Shown one piece after another: positions 10,801 to 19,923 of a stretch of 44,146 nucleotides of DNA (positions are counted from its first letter, which is position 1; the number at the start of each line of letters is the position of its first letter). The stretch is taken from NCBI RefSeq assembly GCF_021162145.1, contig NZ_JAGGZH010000014.1, forward strand, positions 1-44,146, given 5' to 3'. The notes under the pieces are model-generated. The model was not told where the DNA came from. It saw only the letters and a program-made list of their open reading frames with translations, and did not search any database. The position numbers and the translations under genes are program-made. The stretch is from Thermotoga sp. (GTDB lineage: Bacteria; Thermotogota; Thermotogae; Thermotogales; Thermotogaceae).

Positions 10801-12099
10801 TTTCCTTCGATGGGGCAGTTCGGTTCTCAGTGCCTTTCTGCAGCGTTCAGATACTACAACGTCAGGTCCGATGTGTGCCCACCACCGGATGTGGAGGAGT
10901 TCAAGCTCGGAAGAGGAAATTCCCTGTCGAAAGAGTGTCTTCCACTCCAACTCACACTCGGAAGTCTCATAAAGTACGTGAGGGAGAAGATGAACCAGGA
11001 CGAGATCGTTCTTTACTTCATGCCGGAGACGATGGGTCCGTGCAGATTCGGACAGTACAGTGTTTTCATGAACCTGTGGCTGGACAGAAACAGTGTGAAG
11101 AACGTCGCGCTCTTTGGGCTGAACTCCGAAAACGCCTACGCTGGTCTGGGAGTGGCTTTCAGAATAAGAGCGTGGCTTGCTGTGGTCGTGTCAGACGTCT
11201 TTTTCGACGTGGAACGAGGTGTAATGACGCTTGCAAAGGACAAAGAAGAAGCAAGAAAGGTGGTGGAGGGTTGTAGAGAGAAAATATTGCTCAGTCTGGC
11301 GAACGACCCCCTGGGGAAATTTTTCAAAACGCTGGAAGAGGTTGCCGAGATACTCTCCAGCATCGAAAGAAAGATGAATTACGAAAGTGCTCCCAAAGTG
11401 CTCTTGACGGGGGAGATATATGTCCGAAGAGACGAGTTCTCCAGAAAGAACCTCGAAGAACTCATGGAAAAGAACGGAATCATCATGCACATTTCTCCTG
11501 TGCACGAGTGGATTTACTACACAGATTATCTTTTCCTGAACAGGTTGATTTCACCCAACTCCACGACGATGGACAGGCTGAAAAAGCGTGTGGAAGTGCT
11601 GGTCAAAAGGTACATAGAAAAAAGAGTGAAGAGGATTATGGAAAAAACAGGTTTTTACAAGAGACATGTTGTGAACGTGAAGGAGATCGTCGAGTCTGCC
11701 AGAAACTACCTGAACCCAAGGCTCACGGGCGAAGCGATTCTCACGATTGGTACCATTCTCCACGAGATAGTGGCTCATTACGATGGTGTCATCTCCATAG
11801 GACCTTTTGGATGTATGCCAAGTAGAATAGCAGAGGCGATCGTGAAGAAAGGATTGGAAGAGCAAAAACGCAAAGTAAAAGGAAGGATAAAAAAGGTACT
11901 GGAGGAATTCGGAGACCTTCCGGTGATCCACATAGAGTCCGATGGAAATCCCTTCACACCAACTGTCCAGAGCAAGCTGGAAGCTTTCATGTTCCAGGTG
12001 AGGCGTTTGAGAAACTACCTCAACGGTGTGCTCAATGGCTCAGGTGTTGTGGAAGAATGTCCGGAGAGCGCTTCGGAAGAGATCAGGGTTGATTCATAA
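7852..12099 (+). CDS. Large CoA-substrate-specific activase fusion (HgdC-like ATPases plus HgdB-like/DUF2229 region)
   Basis: This is a 1415-residue fusion related to activators of 2-hydroxyacyl-CoA dehydratases and benzoyl-CoA-type reductases, which couple ATP hydrolysis to low-potential electron transfer. Two ASKHA-fold modules are visible. A divergent one spans about residues 1-255 (SAGGENT, CASGTGEFF). A canonical one starts near 284 (LGIDVGSTTTKA, IGGQDAKY, NEACSAGTGSF). Cysteines near 411 and 451 sit where HgdC binds its bridging [4Fe-4S] cluster. A Cys cluster near 572-583 (CPGGKERCDRKC) opens a DUF2229-like region. The C-terminal half has HgdB-like motifs (SKECLPLQ, ETMGPCRFGQY, IGPFGCMPSR). 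ATG 7852 has an AGAGGTGAT site. The natural substrate is unknown, and no separate dehydratase subunits lie nearby. Confidence 0.88.
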   Translation: MTGVCIGSSSVSFYNENEKGNLPHNGDPLALLSSMIPTFLERGPVVLTGRKTREAIDLPQISEAEATEIAYRHLMKKYGQVEAIVSAGGENTVLYRVNEKGIITGIYTGNKCASGTGEFFLQQLQRMGVSLEEANKVNVEDYYELSSRCTVFCKSDCTHALNKGVPKELVLNGLGKVMADKIVELAHKASVRKILLVGGTTRNKLMLKHLKKLLEIVVPEEALFFEAYGAYLWGIASGVETKRTFVVKKEKRTSFPTHEPLRKYAHLVEFKEMPFQEARDGDVCVLGIDVGSTTTKAILMRYEDNAILAGVYLRTLGDPIKAARQCYTSILEQLNGTKVRIIGLGVTGSGRKIVGLYSQTDAVYNEIMAHAKAAAYFDPEVDTIFEIGGQDAKYTYLVNGVPTDYAMNEACSAGTGSFLEEAAGESLRVHYTEIGDLAMKGENPPNFSDQCAAFIGSDVKTAVNEGISKEDICAGLVYSVCMNYLNRVKGNRPIGKKIFMQGGVCYNKAVPIAMAALVGKRIVVPPHPGLMGAYGVALLTKENLELGFLKEREFDLKKLISREVKYRGTFICPGGKERCDRKCEIRIIEIDGKRFPFGGACNMYENVVRHLNVDSTKYNFVKRRERFIFGFERSSRSRKTIGLSKSLAMNNLFPLFYTFLEELGFDVVVPEKSDRRGWEMKNSEFCFPVELSHGYMYDLLSKNPDLVFIPRIRGIKVENSENYNVFCPFVQSEVDWLSSAFPSLKGKLVTEYFDFSRGDEREQFLKLAEKLGKSREEGEKAFERALEIFHERFESIKKQWNDFLRTLEDAEFGVVLFGRSYNAFSSDANMGIPEKFATRGIPIINFDSLPFEKEDGYRNMYWSWGEMILKAARFVKKHPKLFGVYITNFSCGPDSFIISYFRDIMGKKPSLILELDSHTADAGVETRVEAFIDIVRSYLKLKKKDEERKEIKRPYTILEKGKLYVITPDGKRKTLDDEQVKVVFPSMGQFGSQCLSAAFRYYNVRSDVCPPPDVEEFKLGRGNSLSKECLPLQLTLGSLIKYVREKMNQDEIVLYFMPETMGPCRFGQYSVFMNLWLDRNSVKNVALFGLNSENAYAGLGVAFRIRAWLAVVVSDVFFDVERGVMTLAKDKEEARKVVEGCREKILLSLANDPLGKFFKTLEEVAEILSSIERKMNYESAPKVLLTGEIYVRRDEFSRKNLEELMEKNGIIMHISPVHEWIYYTDYLFLNRLISPNSTTMDRLKKRVEVLVKRYIEKRVKRIMEKTGFYKRHVVNVKEIVESARNYLNPRLTGEAILTIGTILHEIVAHYDGVISIGPFGCMPSRIAEAIVKKGLEEQKRKVKGRIKKVLEEFGDLPVIHIESDGNPFTPTVQSKLEAFMFQVRRLRNYLNGVLNGSGVVEECPESASEEIRVDS

Positions 12100-12790
12100 G
12101 AATTTTCAAAGTATCCTTTTCTATCTTGGAGAAACGTGGATCCGAGAGTACTTCGAGCATCCTCGGTTTTGGAAACGGTACTGAAATTTCTTTCAACACC
12201 TTTGTGGGTCGCGGAGAAAGAACCAGAATTCTGTCGGAGAGAAATACAGCTTCCTCCACGTCGTGTGTGATTAGGATAGCGGAACTTCCCATCCTGTGTA
12301 TTTCCTCTGAGAGCCATATCTGAAGCTTTTTCCTCGTGTACGCATCGACCGAGGAAAAAGGTTCGTCGAGTATCAAAAGATCTTTTCCGGACAGAACGGC
12401 TCTCAGGACTGAAAGCCTTTGCCTCATACCTCCGCTCAACTGGTAGGGGCGCTTGTTTTCGAACCCTGAGAGTCCAAACCTTTCAATCAGTTCCTTCACG
12501 TTCTCTGTGGCTTTTTCCTTCCTCAAAATGAGTGGAAGAATGGCGTTCTCGTAGACCGACATCCAGTCGAAGAGTACATCCTTTTGAGGGCAATACCCCA
12601 CACTGGATGTAGAGAGCACCACACTTCCTTCGTGTGGAATAAGTCCGAGAATGGCCTTCACGATGGTTGTCTTACCACAGCCGGAAGGCCCCACGAGAGA
12701 GAGGATCTCCCCCTCGAAAAGGTCCAGGGAGAGATCCTCCACCACCGGTATATCATCGTATCGAACCCTCAGGTTCTTTACCGAGATCAC
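12083..12790 (-). CDS. ABC transporter ATPase of a thiamin/pyrimidine-type importer
   Basis: This 235-residue ABC ATPase of the nitrate/taurine/HMP family has Walker A GPSGCGKTT, signature [10 protein letters not shown], Walker B LLILDEPFSSVD and a switch His (ITHDVEEAV). It would energise import through the adjacent permease at the inner membrane. GTG 12790 forms a GTGA overlap with the upstream binding-protein gene and gives the usual N-terminus. The longer open frame upstream lies inside that gene and is rejected. The 3' end overlaps the convergent activase-fusion gene by 17 bases. The substrate is inferred from the neighbours. Confidence 0.88.
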   Translation of the reverse strand: MISVKNLRVRYDDIPVVEDLSLDLFEGEILSLVGPSGCGKTTIVKAILGLIPHEGSVVLSTSSVGYCPQKDVLFDWMSVYENAILPLILRKEKATENVKELIERFGLSGFENKRPYQLSGGMRQRLSVLRAVLSGKDLLILDEPFSSVDAYTRKKLQIWLSEEIHRMGSSAILITHDVEEAVFLSDRILVLSPRPTKVLKEISVPFPKPRMLEVLSDPRFSKIEKDTLKILMNQP

Positions 12791-13733
12791 GGGAGAAACT
12801 CGTTTGTGAACGCCTTCGTCACATCTATTATTTCCTTCAGAAAACCCGTCGAATGAAGCCATTCTGCGTATCTCCTCCACACCTCTTCTTTCTGGTATCC
12901 CCACTTTTTGGTGTCTGCTTTGTATTGACTGGCAAGGTACTTCTGAGATTCCACGACTATCTTCTCGTCGAGTTCTGGAGCGTATTTCAAAAGTATCCTG
13001 GCTGCCTCAAGGGGATGTTGTACAGCGTATTCGTAACCCTTCGCCGTCGCCCTGAGAAATCTCCTCACAAGATCCGGATCCTTCTCTATCAGAGATTCAC
13101 TCGTTATGAGAACTGGGGTATAGTAATCAAAGATTTCGTCTATCTCTCGAAGCGGAAGAAATTCTATTTCTATTCCTTTCACCTTACTTGCAACACCATC
13201 CCAGCCGTAGAAGATCCAAGCGAAGTCGAATACATCGTTCAAGGTCCCGGCGAAGAAGTCCATCTGTCCGACGTTCACGAAGATCACCTTCGAAGGATCG
13301 GCACCGCACTTCTTCATAATGTATTCTATTGTCGCTCTCTCTCTATGGGAGATCCCCAGGTTCCGTATCTTTTCCCCTCCCAGTCTTTCACGCTCTTTAT
13401 ACCTTCACTCTTCAACCATGCAAATCCTGATGTGTTGTGCTGTATGATAGCGGCTATCGAGACGATAGGTAGTCCTTCTCCTCGAGCGAGCGTTACCGCC
13501 TCCTGGTAGCTGACGCCAAAATCCGCCTTACCACTGGCCACGAGTTGTTCCGCTGTGAGTCTGGAAGGTTGAACGATCTCCACGTTTAGGCCTTCTTCTT
13601 CGTAATACCCGAGATCCTTGGCAACGTAGAGCCCTGTGTGATTCGTGTTTGGATACCAGTCCAGAACAACTGTCACTTCCTTCGCGAAGAATACAAGGGG
13701 GATCAAAAAAAGGAGCGCCAAGATCTTTTTCAC
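12787..13733 (-). pseudogene. Frameshifted periplasmic binding protein (NMT1/THI5-like, ThiY type)
   Basis: Two frames together make one full-length binding protein. The N-terminal part starts at GTG 13733 with a signal peptide ([16 protein letters not shown]) and the typical [20 protein letters not shown]. It runs to GSPIERERQ and stops at 13326. The C-terminal part continues in another frame as [17 protein letters not shown] down to 12787. The switch falls on a (CT)5 run at 13335-13344. Removing two bases, or adding one, restores a continuous protein of about 315 residues. Such proteins bind thiamin or its HMP precursor. The cause could be real inactivation, slippage-based switching or a base-calling error. 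It overlaps both neighbouring transporter genes by four bases. Confidence 0.85.
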
Positions 13734-14482
13734 GATACCAGCCTCCTTTCCTCAAACCACGATGTGAACCTTCTCGAGAGCAGATCTACCATTTTGAACA
13801 CAGCCACGCTCAGAACTACCACTATCACGATGGAAACGAAGAGTCTGTCTGCTCTGAATGTGTTCATTGCTCTGATCATGTAGATTCCAAGTCCTTTCTC
13901 TGCTCCAAGCCACTCACCTATAACGGCAGAGACCACGGCGTACGTTGCGGATATTTTCAGACCAGAAAAGACGTACGGAAGTGTGTGGGGAATTACCAGG
14001 TGCCTGTAGATCTGGACTTTGGATGCTTTCATCACCCTGAAAAGATCCAGCGCGTCCGGGTCTATCGTTCTGAAGCCTTCTAGGGTGTTGAGCGCCACGG
14101 GGAAAAGTGTCACAAAGGCCACGACACCGACCTTCGTTCCAATTCCAAGTCCAAACCAGATGACAACGAGTGGTGCCACAGCGACTATGGGAATCGCCTG
14201 TGAAACGATCAGGATGGGATAGAGTATCTCCCTGATCACCTGAAGGAGATCCATCAAAATAGCAAGCCCCACACCGATCACAAGACCGATTGCTAGCCCG
14301 GAGAGGGACTCAGCAATGGTGTAAAGACTGTGCGCAAGCAGGATCCTCCACTGTGAGATCATCTCTGAGACAATGGAAGACGGCTTTGGAAGGAGGTACT
14401 GTGGAACACTTGAAAGCTCCCAGATGGTCAGTAGAGCAAGCAGAAAGCACCACTTAGCGATACTTTGATACTTTCTCTTCAA
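13730..14482 (-). CDS. ABC transporter permease of a thiamin/pyrimidine-type importer
   Basis: This 250-residue inner-membrane protein has about six hydrophobic segments. It carries the binding-protein-dependent permease loop that docks on the ATPase ([21 protein letters not shown]). It belongs to the ThiX/SsuC/TauC-like group. TTG 14482 is chosen because GGAGGT precedes it by seven bases. The longer frame from 14527 lacks this and runs further into the upstream gene. It overlaps the thiamin-binding protein gene by 29 bases and the binding-protein gene by four (GTGA), indicating a tightly coupled operon. Confidence 0.87.
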   Translation of the reverse strand: MKRKYQSIAKWCFLLALLTIWELSSVPQYLLPKPSSIVSEMISQWRILLAHSLYTIAESLSGLAIGLVIGVGLAILMDLLQVIREILYPILIVSQAIPIVAVAPLVVIWFGLGIGTKVGVVAFVTLFPVALNTLEGFRTIDPDALDLFRVMKASKVQIYRHLVIPHTLPYVFSGLKISATYAVVSAVIGEWLGAEKGLGIYMIRAMNTFRADRLFVSIVIVVVLSVAVFKMVDLLSRRFTSWFEERRLVS

Positions 14483-14738
14483 TGGTGATACCTCCAGACC
14501 TGTAGTCCACATCGAGCTGGAGAACAAATCTTCTTACAAATCCCTGGAGATACCTGGCGAGCTCCTTCACCCGATCCATGATCTCATCGAAGTCTCCCTC
14601 CACCGTGGTGTTGGAAGGTCCCACTTCGTACTTCATACCCCACGATGCGATCTTTTCTATTGCTCTGTCAATTACTTCGTGGAGTTTTCCATCCTCTACA
14701 GCAGGTACTACTTTTATAGAAACTGTAACCTTCGGCAT
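14454..14738 (-). CDS. Thiamin-binding protein, MTH1187/YkoF-like (DUF77)
   Basis: This 94-residue cytoplasmic protein has the MTH1187/YkoF ferredoxin-like fold pattern (VTVSIKVVPAVEDGKLHEVI, then YEVGPSNTTVEGDFDEIM). The T. maritima counterpart, TM0486, has been reported to bind thiamin. Here it heads an operon with a permease, a binding protein and an ATPase, so a role in thiamin or HMP handling is a reasonable inference. GGAGGTGATCGT precedes the ATG. No TPP riboswitch is visible in the short leader. Confidence 0.87.
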   Translation of the reverse strand: MPKVTVSIKVVPAVEDGKLHEVIDRAIEKIASWGMKYEVGPSNTTVEGDFDEIMDRVKELARYLQGFVRRFVLQLDVDYRSGGITIEEKVSKYR

Positions 14739-14783
14739 ACGATCACCTCCAATTCGGTTCTTCTAATTTTAATTGTATCATAG

Positions 14784-16388
<1,605 letters not shown>

Positions 16389-16392
<4 letters not shown>

Positions 16393-17123
16393 GAGATTCC
16401 TCCCTTTTTCATCACATTGTTGGCAAAATCCACAACGTCTGCATTGTACCTCAACGTTGCAAGATCATCAAGGGGGGTATCACCCATGTTCACGATGACG
16501 AGCCTTCCACCGCTTCGAACGGTCATGAGAGGCAGTTCGGCAGCTGGATACACGACCAGAGAGGATCCCATCACGATCATCAAATCTGCCCTTGAGGAGA
16601 GACGAATTGCCTCATTCAGGGCGTTCTGGGGCAAAGTTTCTCCGAAGAACACGATGTTCGGCCTGATCAAACTCGAGCAAGCGTCACACCTGGGAACACA
16701 GTCCTTTTCAAGCTTTTTCATGACATCTTCCACCGTGTATTCCCTTCCACATTTCACGCAGTAATATTCTTCGACGTTTCCGTGGAGCTCTATGACCTTT
16801 TTGCTTCCCGCTTTCTGATGGAGTCTGTCGATGTTCTGTGTGATAACCGCTTCTATGAACCCTCGCTCTTCCAGTTTTGCCAGCAGAATGTGTGCAAGAT
16901 TCGGTTTCGCGTCCAGCATTGGGAAGATGCCCTCTTTTGCGAACTCGTAGAACTTCCCGGGATGAGAGTAAAAGAAGTCTACATCGAAGACATTCTGCGG
17001 GTACTTTTTGTATATCCCCTGTGGCCCTCTGAAATCAGGTATTCCACTGGGTGTACTTATCCCGGCCCCTGTGAGTACCACTGTCAATCTGGATTCATTC
17101 AGCAGTTTTAGAAACTCCTTCAT
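16389..17123 (-). CDS. cobB: NAD-dependent protein deacetylase, Sir2 family
   Basis: This 244-residue sirtuin removes acyl groups from lysines while consuming NAD+. Conserved features are GAGIS (19-23), PDFRGPQG (29-36), TQNID (95-99), the catalytic HG at 114-115, and four zinc-binding cysteines (about 122, 125, 146, 149). It closely resembles the structurally studied T. maritima enzyme Sir2Tm but appears two residues shorter at the start. GAGGGTGA precedes the ATG. It overlaps the upstream exported-protein gene by 29 bases and the downstream HTH gene by four. Confidence 0.95.
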
Positions 17124-17700
17124 TCTCTGTCACCCTCTTGAAGATGACGCTTGGGAACCTCATTGGTTCCCTTGGTTTCCAGATCAACGTGTTATTTCTC
17201 CACTCCATTGGTGTTGGAGTGACAGAAAGCACAGTGGCATCTTTCGGTAGTTTGAGGACAATTTCAGTTTCGCCCGCCACGTTCAACGTGAGGCTTCCCA
17301 TGCTCGTGTCCAGGACATCACCATTCACCTGGGCGGCACCTTTCAGAAGGGTTGTTTCTGTGACCTCAAGCATGCCACCAGAGTCGCTCACGCTCACCTT
17401 GTAGTCCAGTGGGATTATTTCTCTTCCGACCTCTTGACTGACCTGTGAGAAGTACTCGTTCAGTCCCTTCTTGGAGGCGGAAGCGTAGTTTGCCTTGTAT
17501 TCCTCCTTTTTTTTCTCATCCTTGAAATACAATTTCGCATTTGTGGTAAACGTTGCGTTCCCAGAATAATCGTACTCCATCGTGCTCTTGTAGTATACTA
17601 TTTCAAAGGGAGCTCGCCCTCCCAGCAGGAAAAACAGAAACTCCACGAGCATGAAGACTACCATGATGACGAGTAATATGTAGATGGTTTTTGAACTCAA
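17095..17700 (-). CDS. Conserved hypothetical protein with N-terminal membrane anchor
   Basis: This protein has 201 residues, with one hydrophobic segment near the start (TIYILLVIMVVFMLVEFLFF) and a largely beta-type outside domain. I do not recognise a family. The C-terminal half has short hydrophobic strands separated by Gly, Thr and Asn (GSLTLNVAGETEIVLKLP), suggesting a beta-sandwich. TTG 17700 is chosen because a GGAG site at 17711-17714 is ten bases upstream. GTG 17709 would sit only one base from it. The long frame upstream runs antisense through trpS and is rejected. The gene leads the sirtuin/HTH transcript. Confidence 0.72.
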   Translation of the reverse strand: MSSKTIYILLVIMVVFMLVEFLFFLLGGRAPFEIVYYKSTMEYDYSGNATFTTNAKLYFKDEKKKEEYKANYASASKKGLNEYFSQVSQEVGREIIPLDYKVSVSDSGGMLEVTETTLLKGAAQVNGDVLDTSMGSLTLNVAGETEIVLKLPKDATVLSVTPTPMEWRNNTLIWKPREPMRFPSVIFKRVTENEGVSKTAE

Positions 17701-17756
17701 CGTTCTCACTCTCCTTTTTTTAATTAATGTTACCACAGAAAACGGAGGGATAGAAG

Positions 17757-18743
17757 TTGAGAATTTTGAGCGGTATGAGACCAACGGGGAAACTTCACAT
17801 AGGCCATCTGGTGGGGGCTCTGGAGAACTGGGTGAAGCTTCAAGAAGAGGGAAACGAGTGTTTCTACTTCGTAGCCGACTGGCACGCTTTGACGACCCAC
17901 TACGACGATGTTTCTCAGTTGAAAGAGTACACACGAGATCTGGTGAGGGGGTTCCTCGCCTGTGGAATTGATCCTGAAAAGTCCGTGGTGTTTGTTCAGT
18001 CCGGTGTGAAGGAACATGCGGAGCTGGCACTCCTGTTCAGTATGATAGTTTCCGTATCGCGCCTCGAAAGGGTTCCCACCTACAAGGAGATAAAGAAAGA
18101 GCTAAACTACAAGGATCTGTCCACCGCGGGGTTTCTCATATATCCCGTCCTTCAGGCTGCAGACATTCTGATATATAAAGCGGAAGGAGTACCCGTTGGT
18201 GAGGATCAGGTCTACCATATAGAGCTCACTAGGGAAATTGCCAGAAGGTTCAACCATCTGTACGCGGAAGTGTTTCCCGAACCGGATGCCATACTCTCTA
18301 GGGTACCCAAGCTCCCGGGGACGGATGGGAGGAAAATGAGCAAAAGTTATGGGAACATCATAAATCTTGAAATTTCGGAGAGTGAGCTGGAGAGGACCAT
18401 TCTGAAAATGATGACGGATCCAGCTAGAGTGAGGAGGACAGATCCTGGAAATCCGGAAAACTGTCCTGTCTGGAAATATCATCAGGCTTTCGATATAAGC
18501 GAAGAAGAGAGCAAATGGGTCTGGGAAGGATGTACAGCGGCTAGGATCGGATGTGTCGACTGTAAAAAGCTTCTTTTGAAGAACATGAAGAAAAAACTGG
18601 CACCGATTTGGGAAAACTTTTCCAAAATAGACGAAGATCCACATTATGTGGATGACGTGATTCTCGAGGGAACGAAGAAAGCCAGGGAAGCAGCTGGCCA
18701 GACTATGGAAGAAGTGAGAAGGGCCATGAATCTCATGTTCTGA
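17757..18743 (+). CDS. trpS: Tryptophanyl-tRNA synthetase, [4Fe-4S] type
   Basis: This 328-residue class I synthetase charges tRNA-Trp. The HIGH motif is at residues 14-17 and KMSKS at 193-197. A C-x22-C-x6-C-x2-C pattern begins at Cys236. It matches the unusual Fe-S cluster motif known from T. maritima TrpRS, which sits near the anticodon-binding region. The start is TTG 17757, preceded by GGAGG with eight bases between. It is followed ten bases later by scpA, so trpS, scpA and scpB probably form an operon. Confidence 0.96.
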   Translation: MRILSGMRPTGKLHIGHLVGALENWVKLQEEGNECFYFVADWHALTTHYDDVSQLKEYTRDLVRGFLACGIDPEKSVVFVQSGVKEHAELALLFSMIVSVSRLERVPTYKEIKKELNYKDLSTAGFLIYPVLQAADILIYKAEGVPVGEDQVYHIELTREIARRFNHLYAEVFPEPDAILSRVPKLPGTDGRKMSKSYGNIINLEISESELERTILKMMTDPARVRRTDPGNPENCPVWKYHQAFDISEEESKWVWEGCTAARIGCVDCKKLLLKNMKKKLAPIWENFSKIDEDPHYVDDVILEGTKKAREAAGQTMEEVRRAMNLMF

Positions 18744-18752
18744 GGTGAGAAG

Positions 18753-19430
18753 ATGGAACTCGTTTTCAAGCTTCCAGTTTTCGAAGGACCTCTTGACCTT
18801 CTGCTGTATCTTGTGAAAAAGAAGAAGGTGGACATCAGGCAAATTCCTATATCTCAGCTTGCAGACGAATTCGTCGAGTACCTGGAGCACATGAAAAGGC
18901 TGGATATGAAGATCACGTCCGATTTTCTGGAGATGGCGTCTACGCTGATGGAGCTGAAGTCTAAACTTCTCATCCCGAGAGTAAGGGAGAAAGAGAGAGA
19001 AGAGATAGAAAGGAAACAAGAAGAGCTGTACAGGAGATTGGAAGAATATACGAAAGTGAAGGAGATCGTCCAGAGGTTGAGGAAAGAGGCGTCTCTTTTG
19101 AAGAGGAAACCCGTTCGGTTGAAGACCCCTTTTTTCGGAAAGGCCGAAAGGCTGGAGAAGTTCAGAGAGATTCTGGAGCGTATCTGGAAAGAAGAGGCTC
19201 TCCGCGAATCTGTCCACCGTGTGAGGGGTGAGATCCTCTCTGTGGAAGATATGATGGAAAAGATCCTCGAGGAGATCGATGGAGAAGTGGAAATCTTCTC
19301 TTTGCTCTCTCGTGCGAAGAGCGTCTACGAGCTCATAGTGAGGTTACTCGCCATTTTGGAACTTGTGAAGATCGGAAAGCTCGTCCTTCTCGAAGATATG
19401 AGGATCAGGAGGTTCGCCCATGCACCTTAA
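18753..19430 (+). CDS. scpA: Segregation and condensation protein A
   Basis: ScpA is the kleisin subunit of the bacterial SMC-ScpAB condensin and bridges the SMC heads with ScpB. The 225-residue protein starts with the family block (FEGPLDLLLYLVKKKKVDI, then IPISQLADEFVEYL). It has a charged central helical part and a C-terminal winged-helix-like end (SVYELIVRLLAILELVKIGKL). AGGTGAG precedes the ATG. It overlaps scpB by 11 bases. Confidence 0.95.
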   Translation: MELVFKLPVFEGPLDLLLYLVKKKKVDIRQIPISQLADEFVEYLEHMKRLDMKITSDFLEMASTLMELKSKLLIPRVREKEREEIERKQEELYRRLEEYTKVKEIVQRLRKEASLLKRKPVRLKTPFFGKAERLEKFREILERIWKEEALRESVHRVRGEILSVEDMMEKILEEIDGEVEIFSLLSRAKSVYELIVRLLAILELVKIGKLVLLEDMRIRRFAHAP

Positions 19431-19923
19431 GGCCGCTATCGAAGCTCTTCTGTTCGCCTCAAATGGCATATCATCGGAGAGATTGGCAAGGGTGCTCGAA
19501 GTGGACGAAGAGAAGGTGAAGGAGGTTCTCGAGGAGCTGGTCAAAGAATACAAAAGGTCGGAGCACGGAGTTATCTTGAGAGAAGTCGCGGGTAAGTATC
19601 GATTTTACACAAAGCCTGAGTACGCGGATCTCGTTTCCAAAATAACCAGACGAAAGTATAAGAATCTCACCGAAACCCAGATGGAAATCGTGGCGTTGCT
19701 TCTTCTCTCTGGGCCACTGCCGAAGAGCGAGATAGACGCGTTCAGGGGGAAGGATTCGTCGACCGTTCTGTCTTCTCTTCAAAAGATGGGAGTGGTTCGC
19801 AAGAAAAGACACGGAAGGGGATTCCTCTATCAGCTTTCTCCCTCTTTCGTCGAGAGTACCATGTTGGACGAGATGTTGAGAGATGTTTCACAGAAGCTCG
19901 GCGGCAATGGTAGCCAGCCTTGA
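19420..19923 (+). CDS. scpB: Segregation and condensation protein B
   Basis: ScpB is the dimeric winged-helix partner of ScpA in the SMC complex. The 167-residue protein has the N-terminal winged helix (AAIEALLFASNGISSERLA) and a second one containing ETQMEIVALLLLSGPLPKSEI and a Lys/Arg-rich wing. The start lies within the scpA end. The last 36 bases overlap the convergent phoH-type gene, and no terminator is visible between them. Confidence 0.93.
   Translation: MHLKAAIEALLFASNGISSERLARVLEVDEEKVKEVLEELVKEYKRSEHGVILREVAGKYRFYTKPEYADLVSKITRRKYKNLTETQMEIVALLLLSGPLPKSEIDAFRGKDSSTVLSSLQKMGVVRKKRHGRGFLYQLSPSFVESTMLDEMLRDVSQKLGGNGSQP

Noticed and set aside
17701-18030. N-terminal extension of the anchored hypothetical protein at 17095-17700
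   Set aside because: It runs antisense through the start of trpS and would bury the membrane anchor; a TTG with a ribosome site lies at 17700.
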